Source: Eutreptiella sp. 'Long Island Sound 2002' (Eukaryota > Euglenozoa > Euglenophyceae > Eutreptiales > Eutreptiaceae). Taken from it: DNA of 64,000 nt. The notes under the pieces are model-generated. The model saw only the letters and a program-made list of their open reading frames with translations. It was not told where the DNA came from and ran no database searches. The position numbers were made by a program, and so were the translations under genes. The stretch is from contig OZ038378.1 of NCBI GenBank assembly GCA_964036045.1, positions 45,286,639 through 45,350,638 on the forward strand. The letters are read 5' to 3'. Below are positions 31,226 through 42,100 of the stretch, one piece after another (positions within the stretch are counted from its first letter, which is position 1; each line of letters opens with the position of its first letter).

Positions 31226-32270
31226 TCATGCGCCCCGTGCGCCCACCGGTTGGGGGGACGTGGATGCCTGCCCACGAGGCGGCCACTACCCAAAGGGCGC
31301 CTAAGGGGGAAATCAGCCCCCATCGGTGCGGGCTTACCGTCGAGGGGGACGGGGAGTCCTGTCCAGGAGGTGGTCGCTGCCCAAAAAGCGCCTACGGGGG
31401 ACGGCAGCCCCCATCGGCACGGGCCTACCAGCCGGGGGGACGGGGAGTCCTGCCCGGGAGGCGGTCGCTGCCTGGGGGGCGCCTACGGGGGGCGGCATCC
31501 CCCTGCGGCGCGGGCCTATCGGTTGGGGATGGAGGGTCCTGTCCAGGCGGTGGCCGCTACCCAAGGAGCGCCTACGGGGGGGCAGCAGCCCCCATTTGCG
31601 CGGGCTCACCAGTTGGGCTCACAGGGTGCCTCGCCCAGGACGCGGCCACTGCCCAAAGAGCGCCTACGGGGGACGGCAACCCCCAAGGCGCGGTTCTTTC
31701 AGCCGGGGGCGCAGTTAGTCCCGCCCAGGAGGCGATCTCTGCCCGAAGAACTCCTGCGGGGGACGGCAGCCCCCATCGGCGCGGGCCCACTAACCGGGGG
31801 GGGCAGGCAGTCCTGCCCAGGAGGCGGTCGCTGCCTAAGGAGCGCCTGCGAGGGACGGCAGCCCCCATTGGCACGGCCCCACCAGCTGGGGGGACAGGGA
31901 TCCCTCTTAGGTGGCGGTCGCTGCCTAGAGAGCGCTTGCGGGGGGCTGCAGCGCCCATCGGCGCGGGCCCACCAACTGGGGGAACTAGGAGTCCTCCCCA
32001 GTCGGCAGTAGCTGCCTAATGAGCCCCCCCGGCGCGGGCCCACCGGCTGGGGGACACAGAGTCATGCCCAGGCGGCGGTCGCCGCCGAAGGAGGGGATGG
32101 TAACCCCCAAGAAGGCGCAGGCCCACTGGCTGGGGACAGGGAGTCCTGCCCAGGCGGTGGTCGCTACCCGTAGAGTGCCTGCGGAGGACGGCTGTATCCA
32201 TCGGCGCGGGCCCGCCGGCTGGGGAGGGACGGGGAGCCCCGCCCAGGCGGCGGTCGCTATCTGGTGAGTG
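31226..32270. repeat. ~91-bp tandem repeats, forward orientation
   Basis: Eleven to twelve GC-rich units of 89-92 bp are measured between successive GGTCGCTGCC boxes (31380, 31471, 31560, 31651, 31742, 31834, 31923). The unit aligns with the forward 91-bp family at 1-430 (GGGGGGACGG...TCCTGCC, GCGCCTACGGGGGACGG, CCCCCATCGGCACGGGCC). Frames of 260-280 codons stay open because the unit rarely contains a stop. Nothing supports translation. Confidence 0.8.
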
Positions 32271-34001
32271 CCCTACCCGTCTACCCTCCTCCTACCCATC
32301 TGTGCCAACTAGTCCTAGGGGGGGCAAGCAGGCAAGGTAGGCAGGCAGTACCGGAGACCATAACTCTAGGGTAGCAGTAGTAGGGACTCAACGTGAGTCC
32401 ACTTAACCACAACCCTAATTTCCGCCGGGGCATAATTCCCGAACAGTGCAGAACTTAGGGTTCCCTTGGGCAGTTTAAGCCCGCACGGATGCGAAGAGGC
32501 GTGACTGCCAGCACTTCCGGTTGGCCCGTCATACCCAGGTGAACTGGGCTCGCCTCAACGCAGCCGGTTGAGTCCGGCTTTGGGGGGCGCCCTTAACTGG
32601 ACCTTGGGGAGGCCCTTAAACCCTTAAGCATTAGTTACGGCAGTAAATGCAGTGTGTTTGCGTTAGTTAGTAATATGTACAAACTTTACCCCGCAGACAT
32701 GCCCCCTCCCGTGGTGCGCTCACCATTGGGGCTGCCGTTGGGGGATCGGGGGCTGTTACCCCTCCCGGACGCCCTCCCTGCTGTGGGCGCCGGGGTGGTG
32801 GCCAGGGGGCCTTATACCTTACCCATACCCAAAGGATGTTGGTTACCGTTACCAGGGTGTACAGCTGGACGGGTGCCCACAGGGGCCGGGCATCAATTAA
32901 TAAATTTCAAGTTCAATTCCATCTCTATTTACACTCCCACGACAAATCCTTGGCTTGGCCACGCAAGGGCGGTGTGGCCTCGAACCGCTCCGCCAGCGGG
33001 GCCACGCCGCCCATTCGGGGGACGTTGTGGGCCCCTGCACCGTCTCAAGGAGGGTTTTGCCCGGCATAGGGCACGACCCATAGGCATCGGAGGGTTCCGC
33101 CCAGCATAGGGCACCAACCACAAGTTTCAGTGAACAGGGGGAGGGGGGAGGGTCCTACCGGGGCGTCCCACCGCTCCCTCTCGCCCTGCGGGTCCCCTCG
33201 CTCTCCCCATGACCCGCTTCCCCTTGGCCCCTTGCCCTGCTACCCTCTAAACAAACTTGGCCGTTGGGGAAGCCCCACTGCGGGGGGCCTCCATGCCGCG
33301 ACTGGATAGAGGGGAGGGGTGGGCCCAGGGAGGCAGGCTCCTCTCCCGGCCCGTGGTGGTGTAGCTCCTGCAATGCAGGGGATACACACGGAGGGGGGGC
33401 GCAAGGGGGGAACGCGGCGGGGCGGCGGCGGGAGCGCGGTCGCACGCGGGGGGAGGGGGGGGGGCGCCTTCCCATCACTCCCTCCCTATCCACCTATACC
33501 TCCTTGCCTCTCCACGCCCTGTCCCCCCTTGTGCCCTCTGCCCCTCTTTCCCTCGCACACACCTGGCCGCGGCGCTGCCGGCGAAGCCCCACTGCAAGGG
33601 GGCCTCCACGCCGTCGGCCACGCCGTCTGCGGGTACAGGGGTGCAGGTGGGAACGGGAGGGGGGTATAGGGGGCGCACACGGGCGGCGGCAGGCAGCAAG
33701 GGGGCACTCAGTGCAGGCGCATGCCACAGCTCTGCGGAGGGTCCTGTGTGCGGGGGGGGCGCGTTGGGGGGGAGGAGGGGGAGGCTTTGTCAGCCGTCCT
33801 CACCAGGGGTCGCTGATCGTTCCCAGAGCCTAGGCGGCCGGTACTCGGGGGCCGCGGGCTCCCCGGGGGTGGTGTTTGGCAGTCGGGCGTGCGCACACCT
33901 GACACTGTTAGTACGCCACCCATAGGGTGGTGCCCGGGCCCTGTCGTGCGGCGCTTCGCACCTGGCACCCAGCCCATGGGTAGGAACTGGGGAGTACTCA
34001 C
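32271..34001. repeat. Gene-poor stretch with a ~316-bp imperfect tandem duplication
   Basis: No coding exon is supported. Within 33140-33800 two copies of a pyrimidine-rich segment followed by GAAGCCCCACTGC and GGGGGCCTCCA(T/C)GCCG lie about 316 bp apart (33268 and 33583). This is a local duplication that explains several open frames there. The rest (32271-33139) shows nothing I can name. Confidence 0.45.
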
Positions 34002-36002
34002 GGTGTGATGTGGTGTGGGGTGGCGTGCTGTGGTGTGCCGAAGGCGCTGTTACCAAAAGGCAATGGCCGGGATGTCTACCCACGGGTACAGGTAAACGGG
34101 CGGGGCTGTGTGTGTTGTGTGCGCGCCGTGTGTATGTGTGTAGGCCTCGGTGGAGAGAGGGGGAGTCGGGAAAACCTGGTCGGCTCGCCCTTGGCGACCG
34201 TGCTTATTCCAGGAGCTCCCGCTGCACTCCCTCCCGCTCCGCTTGCTGGTGTAGGCGCAGCTCCTGCAACGCCCACGCCATCGTGCTGCCCGGGCCCAGG
34301 CGGGCCTTCAGCAGTGTTGCACGCGCCTTGGCGTGGGCGTACCAGACCCGTATGGACTCCTCTATGACGTGGCGGAGGAACTCCGTGCCCAGCGCGTGGG
34401 GCCCCGTACACTCCAGGTGGGCTAGCTGCATGGAGGGGGTCCGCAAGGCTGCTACCCACTGCTCCAGCACAGCCGGTTCCCATAGCTGGTGGCGCACTGG
34501 GGCCGCCCGTGGCCCCACCTTCTGGTCGAGCCACGCTGCGAGTCGCCGGCGGGCTGGCCCCCATTCATGCGATTGAGCCGAGCAGGCCCACAGGTGGGGC
34601 GCCGTCTCGGGCTGTGCCCCGCACAGGAGGCACGTGGTATCCAGCACCGTGTCCCGGTGGGAGGAACGGTGGGCTAGGACGGTCATCGTCGGGACGTTGT
34701 CCATTCGGTGCGCCGTGATATGGCGCTGCTGGTCGTGGTCGAACCAGTCTAGGGGGAGGCACCCCCTCGACATGAAGTTTACCCCCCAGCGGGCCTCGTA
34801 GGTGGCCCGCGCCGGTATGGAGGCCCGATCCTGCAACCAGTCACTCAGCGCCGTCGGGGAGAGCTGACATTGGTCGCGGTAGGGCACTGGGGGGATAAAT
34901 GAGTAGGGGCGCCTGAGGAGCCACGTGAGGTCTACCTCCGGCGGCTCCCGCGTCGCCGCGTCCACACGGACGTTGAGGTCCGTGATCCAATGCGACGGTG
35001 TGGTCACCACATTGATGGCGGACCTCGGGGAGAGGCGCTGCCCCCCCAGGACAGTGGCGTAGAGGTGGTGGATGCCATCTCCGCAGTGCCCTCCTTCCTG
35101 GTACGTGCGGAGGGCCCCCACTGCCGCTTCCGAGTCCGGCACCAGCCAGTACACTTCTGGCTGTGTCGCCAGCCGGCGGGCATATGAGAGGAGGGCCATC
35201 GCCTCCCCTTCCTGGGAGGTGCCCACTCCTGAGGCCACCTGGGCCTGGTACGCCTCAGGCCCGCTCTGGACGACCCCGGCCATGGCCATGCCCGTCTGCG
35301 TGGTCCCCGCATCCACCGCCACGACATTGCCGCGGAGGGTCGCCAGCGCAGGCAGGTCATGGAACCAGACGCCCGGGCGAGTCTCGGGGGCCAGCACTTG
35401 TGGGGGGCTGGTCGCCCGGCCGTGTGGCGCCAGAAGGGCCATGTCCCCATGGTGCTCCCTGAGGTGGGTGCGCAGGGCCTGGTGAAGCTCTGCTGGCACT
35501 GCCCCCACCGTATCGAGGGAGTAATAGAGGGGCCCCTTGTGTGGGTGCCCCGGGCATTTGTGCGCCACACACTCCGCCGGGTACTGGAAATGCGCTACCG
35601 CCGCCGGGGCTATGGCTATCCACGGAAACGGCGGCAGCGTTGCGGTGACCGTCACGAGAGGGGGCTGCGACGTTTTGGCCCAGCGCCAGTAGGCGGCAGT
35701 CGGGGGGGTAGCCATCCACACGATGGTGGGCGCCCAGACCCCAGTGCGCTGGAGCTGGGCCAGGGATTCCTGTCGGTGATCGCCCACAGCTGGGCGTGCA
35801 GTGGCGCATCCACCTGCACCTGGACACCCAGGAGGGCCACCAGGAGGCGGTGGAGCCTTGTGTCGCTGGGCAGGGTGCCCGGGGGCTGCTGGCACACCCG
35901 GAGTTCGGGCGCCCAGCCCGCGGTCTCCATGGCGTCCTGCATGGCCGCGGTCACCCGGAGGTGTGCTGTGGTGTGGTGTGGTGTGGTGTGGTGTGGTGTG
36001 AT
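34002..36002 (-). mobile_element. LINE-B copy 2, 5'-truncated, in a TGTGG microsatellite
   Basis: The minus-strand fragment comprises ORF2 from before RNase H to the stop and a 3' untranslated region shared with LINE-B copy 1. Both edges are TGTGG/CCACA simple repeats (34002-34040 and about 35961-36000). GGTGTGAT occurs at both outer edges (34002-34009 and 35995-36002) and could be the target duplication, though in a microsatellite this is not conclusive. The right edge is 52 bp upstream of a TRAPPC11 exon. Confidence 0.7.
34204..35960 (-). CDS. LINE-B ORF2 C-terminal half (RNase H, CCHC), uninterrupted
   Basis: A single open frame of nearly 590 codons without stops starts inside the truncated element. 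The RNase H domain is at about 35340-34900: AVDAGTTQTGMAMAG (first Asp), SQEGEAMALLSYARRL (Glu), YWLVPDSEAAVGA (Asp) and ITDLNVRVDAAT. Near the end, CLLCGAQPETAPHLWAC (about 34640-34585) is the C-x2-C-x8-H-x3-C knuckle common in LINE tails. It ends QRELLE-stop at 34204. The copy is much better preserved than copy 1, so it is probably the younger insertion. There is no RT or endonuclease in this copy, so it could not move by itself. Confidence 0.8.
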
Positions 36003-36054
36003 CTTCTTCTTCTTTCTTCACACCGTGGGGGATACTCTTCTTTCTGTACCCCAG

Positions 36055-36177
36055 GCCTACGCTCACCTACAATGCGTCACGGAGGACATGTACTCGGTGC
36101 TGGAGGTGCGGACTGTGGCCGAGCTGATCCATGACCGCATCTTGCAAATTCAGTTGTGGTGGGAGCGCGATTTCAAG
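36055..36177 (+). CDS. TRAPPC11: TRAPPC11-like exon a (start of Foie gras domain)
   Basis: Acceptor TGTACCCCAG, donor AAG/GTGCCAG. 41 codons, AYAHLQCVTEDMYSVLEV through WWERDFK. VRTVAELIHDRI corresponds to the conserved K-S/T-V-A-E-x-x-H helix of the family. It joins in phase 0 to the next exon, giving the typical W-x-x-D-x-x-G-A-x-x-x-F-x-x-H pattern. Confidence 0.75.
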
Positions 36178-39100
36178 GTGCCAGCCCTTCACGCATTGCG
36201 GTCACATGTGTGGCATATGCCACAATCAGAATTGGACGGGTCGAACCCCCCTCTCCTCGCATTGAGCAAGGGTTTTACAACTTTCGGGGCCCTTGCTTCT
36301 TCACGGGCTCATGGACACCAACGGGTCGGCCCCACTGGTGCTGGTGCTGGTGCTGGAACCCCCATGGGCTCATATGTGCTCCCATTGTGACCAAACAATG
36401 ACCAACGGCAGACCGACCCAGGGGTCATACGGGTGGGTTCTCAATGACATTCAAACTGTTGCACTGGAATCATGATTGCGCCTCGGGTGGGTTGAGACCA
36501 GGGCCTCGATCGCTTGCACGCTGCCGGAGGTGTTCCACAATGAATTGGGCAGCTTCAGGGTCCTGCACAACTTGCGTTCTTCGCAAATGGGATATTGAAG
36601 ATGAGTGGCGGAGCAGAACAACAACCACGAAGCAGCGCCGTTGCCAACGATCACGGATTCCATTTGACACGTCGACTCATTTACCTGGGCTGCCATCAGA
36701 CCAGACCATGGCAAGGTTCCATGTTGACACCCAGGATTTGGGCACTGCACGGTTGTCTGGCACATGTGTGGCCGCCGTGTAAGTGACCACTCCCATCAAG
36801 CAACCACAAATGTCAGCCCAAACCGGCACCAAGGTCACGCCTAATGTCATCTTTTCGTCATTCTTCACAAGAGTGGCGTGATTTACTCCCGCCTCCGGAT
36901 CCACCCCATGCCTTGAGCACTCCCTCCTCTCGCACGTGTTCCCAGCCCATCCCCGCTCCCACCACCACATCACACACGCACCCATACACCAAACCCACCC
37001 ACATTTCCACTGCGACTCCTGCCCCTACACCCACGCTGCGTAACACACACCCAGTCCCACCCCATCCCCTCCACCGCTGCCTGTTTCCGCCTGCACATGG
37101 GTCCTCCAGGGCGCTTTTGACTTCTTCCACGAGCACATTCGCTGGTATAAGCGCATGGGGATGGACAATGGACCTCTGCAGTCCGCATCCAACCAGATCC
37201 TGAGCGCCACAGACGCCCTCCGGATGCACTCCGCGGTCGCAAACCAGTACGAACGCTTTGGGGACAACTTGAACTCCCTGAACATTGCGTATTCGTGGAC
37301 GGTCACCTCGTGCCCTGGGTACTACTATCATGCGGCTGCCGAGGCCATGCAGCAGCAGGTGAGGCACGTGAAGGCCATCCAGCCTCTGTACGAGCACCTC
37401 ACCGCTGCACACTGCTCTAGGAAGCTGACGCCGCACCACGTTGACAGCGAGTACGTGGGACAGCCTCCTATGGTGGTGTTGAAGGACACTGAAGGGGAAG
37501 AGGTGTGTTGCTCTCCGGAAGCAGCCCTGTGGAACACACGTTCGACTCCCAGGGAGGGATTGCAGATTGCATGGTGCATCCGTCTTAGTGGGATTATACT
37601 CCCCGCCAAAATGACGGGTAATTCAGAAAAACAGGAATTTGGAAACAAGTATTAAAAACTGGTATATGCAAAATGCCAATGAAGCTGGAAAATGGGCGAG
37701 ACAAATGCAGGAACTGTTTGCCGAAATTTAGGCAGATAAACTCTCTGGCAAACTTTCAGCAGAACAGAACTGCAATTTAGGTAGACAAAGTGTTTGCTGA
37801 ATTTTAGGCAACCAAAGTGGCCGCCGAAATTTCGGCGAAAGAAGTGTCTCTCAAACTTCACGCGGAGCAACTATCTGCTGAGATTTAGGCAGACAAAGTG
37901 TCTGGCGAAATTTAGGCAACACTATCTGGCAAAATTTCTGTCTGGCAGAACTGTCTGGCAGAAGTGTCTGCCGAAATTTAGCCAGATAAAATGTGTGCAG
38001 AATTTTAGGGTTACGAAGTGTCTGCCGAAATTTTGGCACAGATTTTGTCCGAAGCAATGTCAGTACTCCATAATGGACCAGTTGTGTACACAAATCCCAC
38101 TGTCAATTCACCCAGATGTCTCGCGAAATGTTGACAGTCTTTTCTTGCCCAAGCAGAATTGTGAATAGTGGCTCATCACAAATCTTCTTAGCCAAACCTT
38201 CCCTCATTAATGAACCATGTCTTCAGGGAATTTGCTGATGTGTATCACATGGATCAAGTTGCGACGAACGGAGAGGATTGCTGTACCGCTTCGTGCAAAC
38301 ATTGAAAGCGTATACAAATGCTTGTGCATTTCCCCAATAAGTGCAAACGGAAAAACAGAAACAAAAACCACTTCATAGGCACATTTCATGTAGAAAGGCA
38401 CAGATTGTAGCTGAAAGGAAATGCGAACCCAAATGGTAACATGAATACAGAACTGTCAAAAAAGAGGGAAAACACAGTGATTGCATCCCAAGAGGTATGA
38501 CATGGACCAATCAGAAACACAAGTATCTCATGTTAAGTGTAAAAAGATGTCGATTATGTCAGCATGGCTAAACAATGGAGTTGAGGAGGTCCGCCGAAAT
38601 TCGGCAGACAAAGCATATTGGGAATCACGCAGATGAGTTGAGTTGAACTTCTGGTGGACATTTTTCCGGACAAGTTGGGAGTGTAAATGTGTCACAACTT
38701 GGGAATCTTACAAGAAGTGAAAATTCTGAAAACTAAAAATCACTGGCTGTGTTGAAGAGACGAAGTTTGACGGAATTTCCTCAAACAAATGTGTTGCAAA
38801 AGGTGGGAACAATTTGTTATCCTTGCAACAAATGACATCTACCCACCGTTTTGCCAGCACCTTGTATGCCCAAATTTTGGCAGACATATTGTCTGTCTAA
38901 ATTTAAGTGGACAGTTCCTCTGCCTAAATTTCGGCAGGTATCAAGTCATCTGCCACGGGTCAAGACCATCATTTGTTGCAAGGACACCATTTTTTCCTTA
39001 CCTTGTGCAAAATTTCGTCAGACTTTGTCTTTGACACAACCAGCAAGTTGTAACACTTTTGCACTCCCAACATATACAGGACAATGACCACCACAAGTTC

Positions 39101-42100
39101 AACCATCTGCGTGATTCCCAGAATCATTTGATGCATTTGCCGCGTTTGCTGACAGTTTTGACAGTTCAGCGTTCATTTCACCAGCTATATATGCATTTGT
39201 TTTTGGCGACAATTTGTGCTTTTCTGCATGGATGTGGTCTTTGTCTCTCTTTTTTGTTTCCGTTTATTTGGCAAACGTATAAGCATTTGTACATGCTTTT
39301 CAGCAGTTGCGAATTCTCTGGAGAAATGCTCGGCCGGTGGGCGGAGGTTAGGCTGACTAGGTCCGTGGCGAAGGCCAGGAATTCCTGAGTATGAACCGCG
39401 ATAGGCAGTCGTGTGATGAGTAAGGCAACGGATGGTTATGCGGAGCCTGTGCACGCCCATTTACACTGGCACTCTCACTGCGCCTCCCAGACCCATCTCC
39501 AGCCCTCGTGTGTTGCACCCTCTTCGCCGCAATCCACCCGTCAGCACCGGATCTCTGTCCACACGGAACACCTGGATAAGAGATTGGGGACAGGGATGGG
39601 GCAATGGCGCGACAGGGGCTGAGGACTAGGCCTCAGCATGAAGAGGGCCAAGGCCTGCGGAGCCTCAGTCGGTTTGCAGCAGGGCCTCAATCTGTTGACA
39701 GGGCCTGAATCTCTGATGGGCTGACAAGATTTAGTGCCTTGACACACAGCAATCCCACTGCCCTCTTGACCACCGGGGCCTGATAGCAGCCATACACTCC
39801 GTCACTGGGCACATTGCATTTTCCTGATGGTGTTGGAGTGACGGTGGAGAGTGTGCCCCATCTCTACCTCCATTTCCACACCAAGCACACGCCCCACTAG
39901 CAGAGTGGGGGGATAAAGGCCACCTACCGGCACTTATCAGCTTGAACTTTTGCGCCTCTCTGGGAAGGTGCTCATCCTCCATTCAGCAAGAGTGTGGTGT
40001 CTGTACCACATCAAAGACCTCCGGACACTGGAAGGGGTCATCCGTGCACTGTGAAAGGGCCCCAGCACTGGCTGTGTACTCATTGTAGTACGCAGCAGTA
40101 TCCACCCTGGACAGCTGACCCAGAGCAGGCACGTGAATGCCACGCCTACCCAATCACCCATCTTTGTCAAGCTCCCAGCTTGCAGGGTAGAATTTCTGTG
40201 TCACAAATTCTGTGCGAAATTTTTGTGCGCAATTTGTTCGGTGTTTGTATGATTTTTTTTTCATTTGCAACGGTATACGTGAAGCTGTGCCTTTTGCTCG
40301 CTTGTACGAAAGGGTTTGGCTAATTATAACTAGTTTCCCATGGAACTCCCAGAAGTGCTGAAGTGGTCTTTGCTCATTTGTATTGTTCCGCTGGCATTGT
40401 CTGGGGTGCAGACAAGAGTGCTGGTTGATGCACCAGGAACGTCTTCCAAGAAATAACAGCAACCGTCCACTGTTTCTCATGAGCAGCTTTTGCCAACCCT
40501 GCATAATTTGTTCGCCTATTTTTCAGAAATGGCACGGGCCTTGTTGCGCCAGAATTTGTAGATTTTGATTTTAGACACGGAACCCCCCCCCCCCCCCCCG
40601 GGTAGCGTAACAAAAACCTCCATCAAATCTCCCTCGGTGAAACCACTGCCTACATTCACAACATGCACATTCCCTACCTGTTCTGAGTCCTGCAAACCCT
40701 CGGATTCGCACCACCGAGAGGGATCTGACCTGACGCCACACTCCCGCCCGTCTGTGGCTGGGGCCTTGGGCCGGTGTTCCCCAGTCATCAACCTGGTCTG
40801 GAGCCTCGCGTCCACTGTGCCGTCCACTGTGCAGGTGGACATGGAGGGTAAGATCTTCATCTTCAATTTCATCCGGTTGTACACGGAGCACACATCCATG
40901 TCCTGCGACGACCTCCTCCTGAGCCTTCTGCACAAGTCCCAGGAGAGCTACGGCACGCTGCCCACCCCGCGGTTCTCTGCATTCTTGTCCTCAGAGATAG
41001 CGGGCATCCTTGTGGATCGTAAGGAGTGGCAGAAGGCCCGCAAAGAGATTAAGTTGTGCCTCAACAACTACATGAAAGAGCAGGTGCCTCTTGCATCAGT
41101 CGAGGAGGATGCGTGCGCATTTTTCCTGTCGCCTGTAGGACACCAGCAGGCAGGGTCCCTGAGTCACCGACAGCAGTCGGCTCTCTGCTTCACTGCGCGC
41201 TCCTGCCGCCTTGTTCTGTACCGAGTATGGCGTTGCAACGGTTGCCTGGCATCTAGACACCTGGTTTGATACCATACCATGCCATACCTGGATATCGCAC
41301 CCCCCGCCCATGCACTCCCAGATAATGCACGGAGCGCAGGTGGGTAAAAGGGCTCCCACGTATCACCGGTGAACAGCCGAAAGGCGTCCGGGATGGATGA
41401 GATACACACTGGTGCAGAGTGTGTGTAAGCCCCTGTAGTGAGAGGGACACACAAGGACCAGGTTAGGGTTAGGGGGAAAGGTTTCCAGGCCGCACTTGAC
41501 AACAATAGGCCGAAGGGAACAAGTGCACAACCAACCCACCTGTCCAGGAGTGGAGGATTCCCTCCTCAAACGGCACACATGTACGTGCATACACCTGGAA
41601 GTACCAACCGGCATACTCACTCAGCATTTATACCCCCCCCCCCCCTCCTCCGCCACCTTGGAGGGAGGGGGGCTGGACGGGGGGGGTGGAGGGGCACTGA
41701 TATCACCTTCTGTGGTTTGTAGACGCAAGGCAAATCGTAGACACTGTCGGCATGCTGTAGACATGAAGAGACAATTTTTCGAAGGGGGGCCGAAGACCCC
41801 CTTCGCAAAAAGGGCCCAGTAACAACGTACCCGTGTTCAGTAAGCAGCAAGGCGCGGAGCGCTGTAACATATGTGAGGTACGGGGGGGTTTAGGTGGGTG
41901 GAGGGGTGGGTCAGGGGTAAACATTCAGGGGGTGGAGGATGTGTGTGTGGGCGGGGTGGGGGGGGTTTCGTCTATACTATCCTGTACCAATGGAGCAGTC
42001 TCAGGTGAGAGCGCTGGACAAGTACAAGCAATGGAGGGGAAAGGAGGTGAGGTGAGGCCGTCGCCTCCAGAACACCTCTGTTTCTATGATGGCAGGGCGC

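Noticed and set aside
31163-32019. Two overlapping frames of 260-280 codons on the + strand
   Set aside because: They lie wholly in the ~91-bp GC-rich repeats and have no recognisable domain.
35961-36066. N-terminal extension of the LINE-B frame to 36066
   Set aside because: It crosses the TGTGG microsatellite and the element edge into host sequence beside exon a, so it is not part of the LINE protein.
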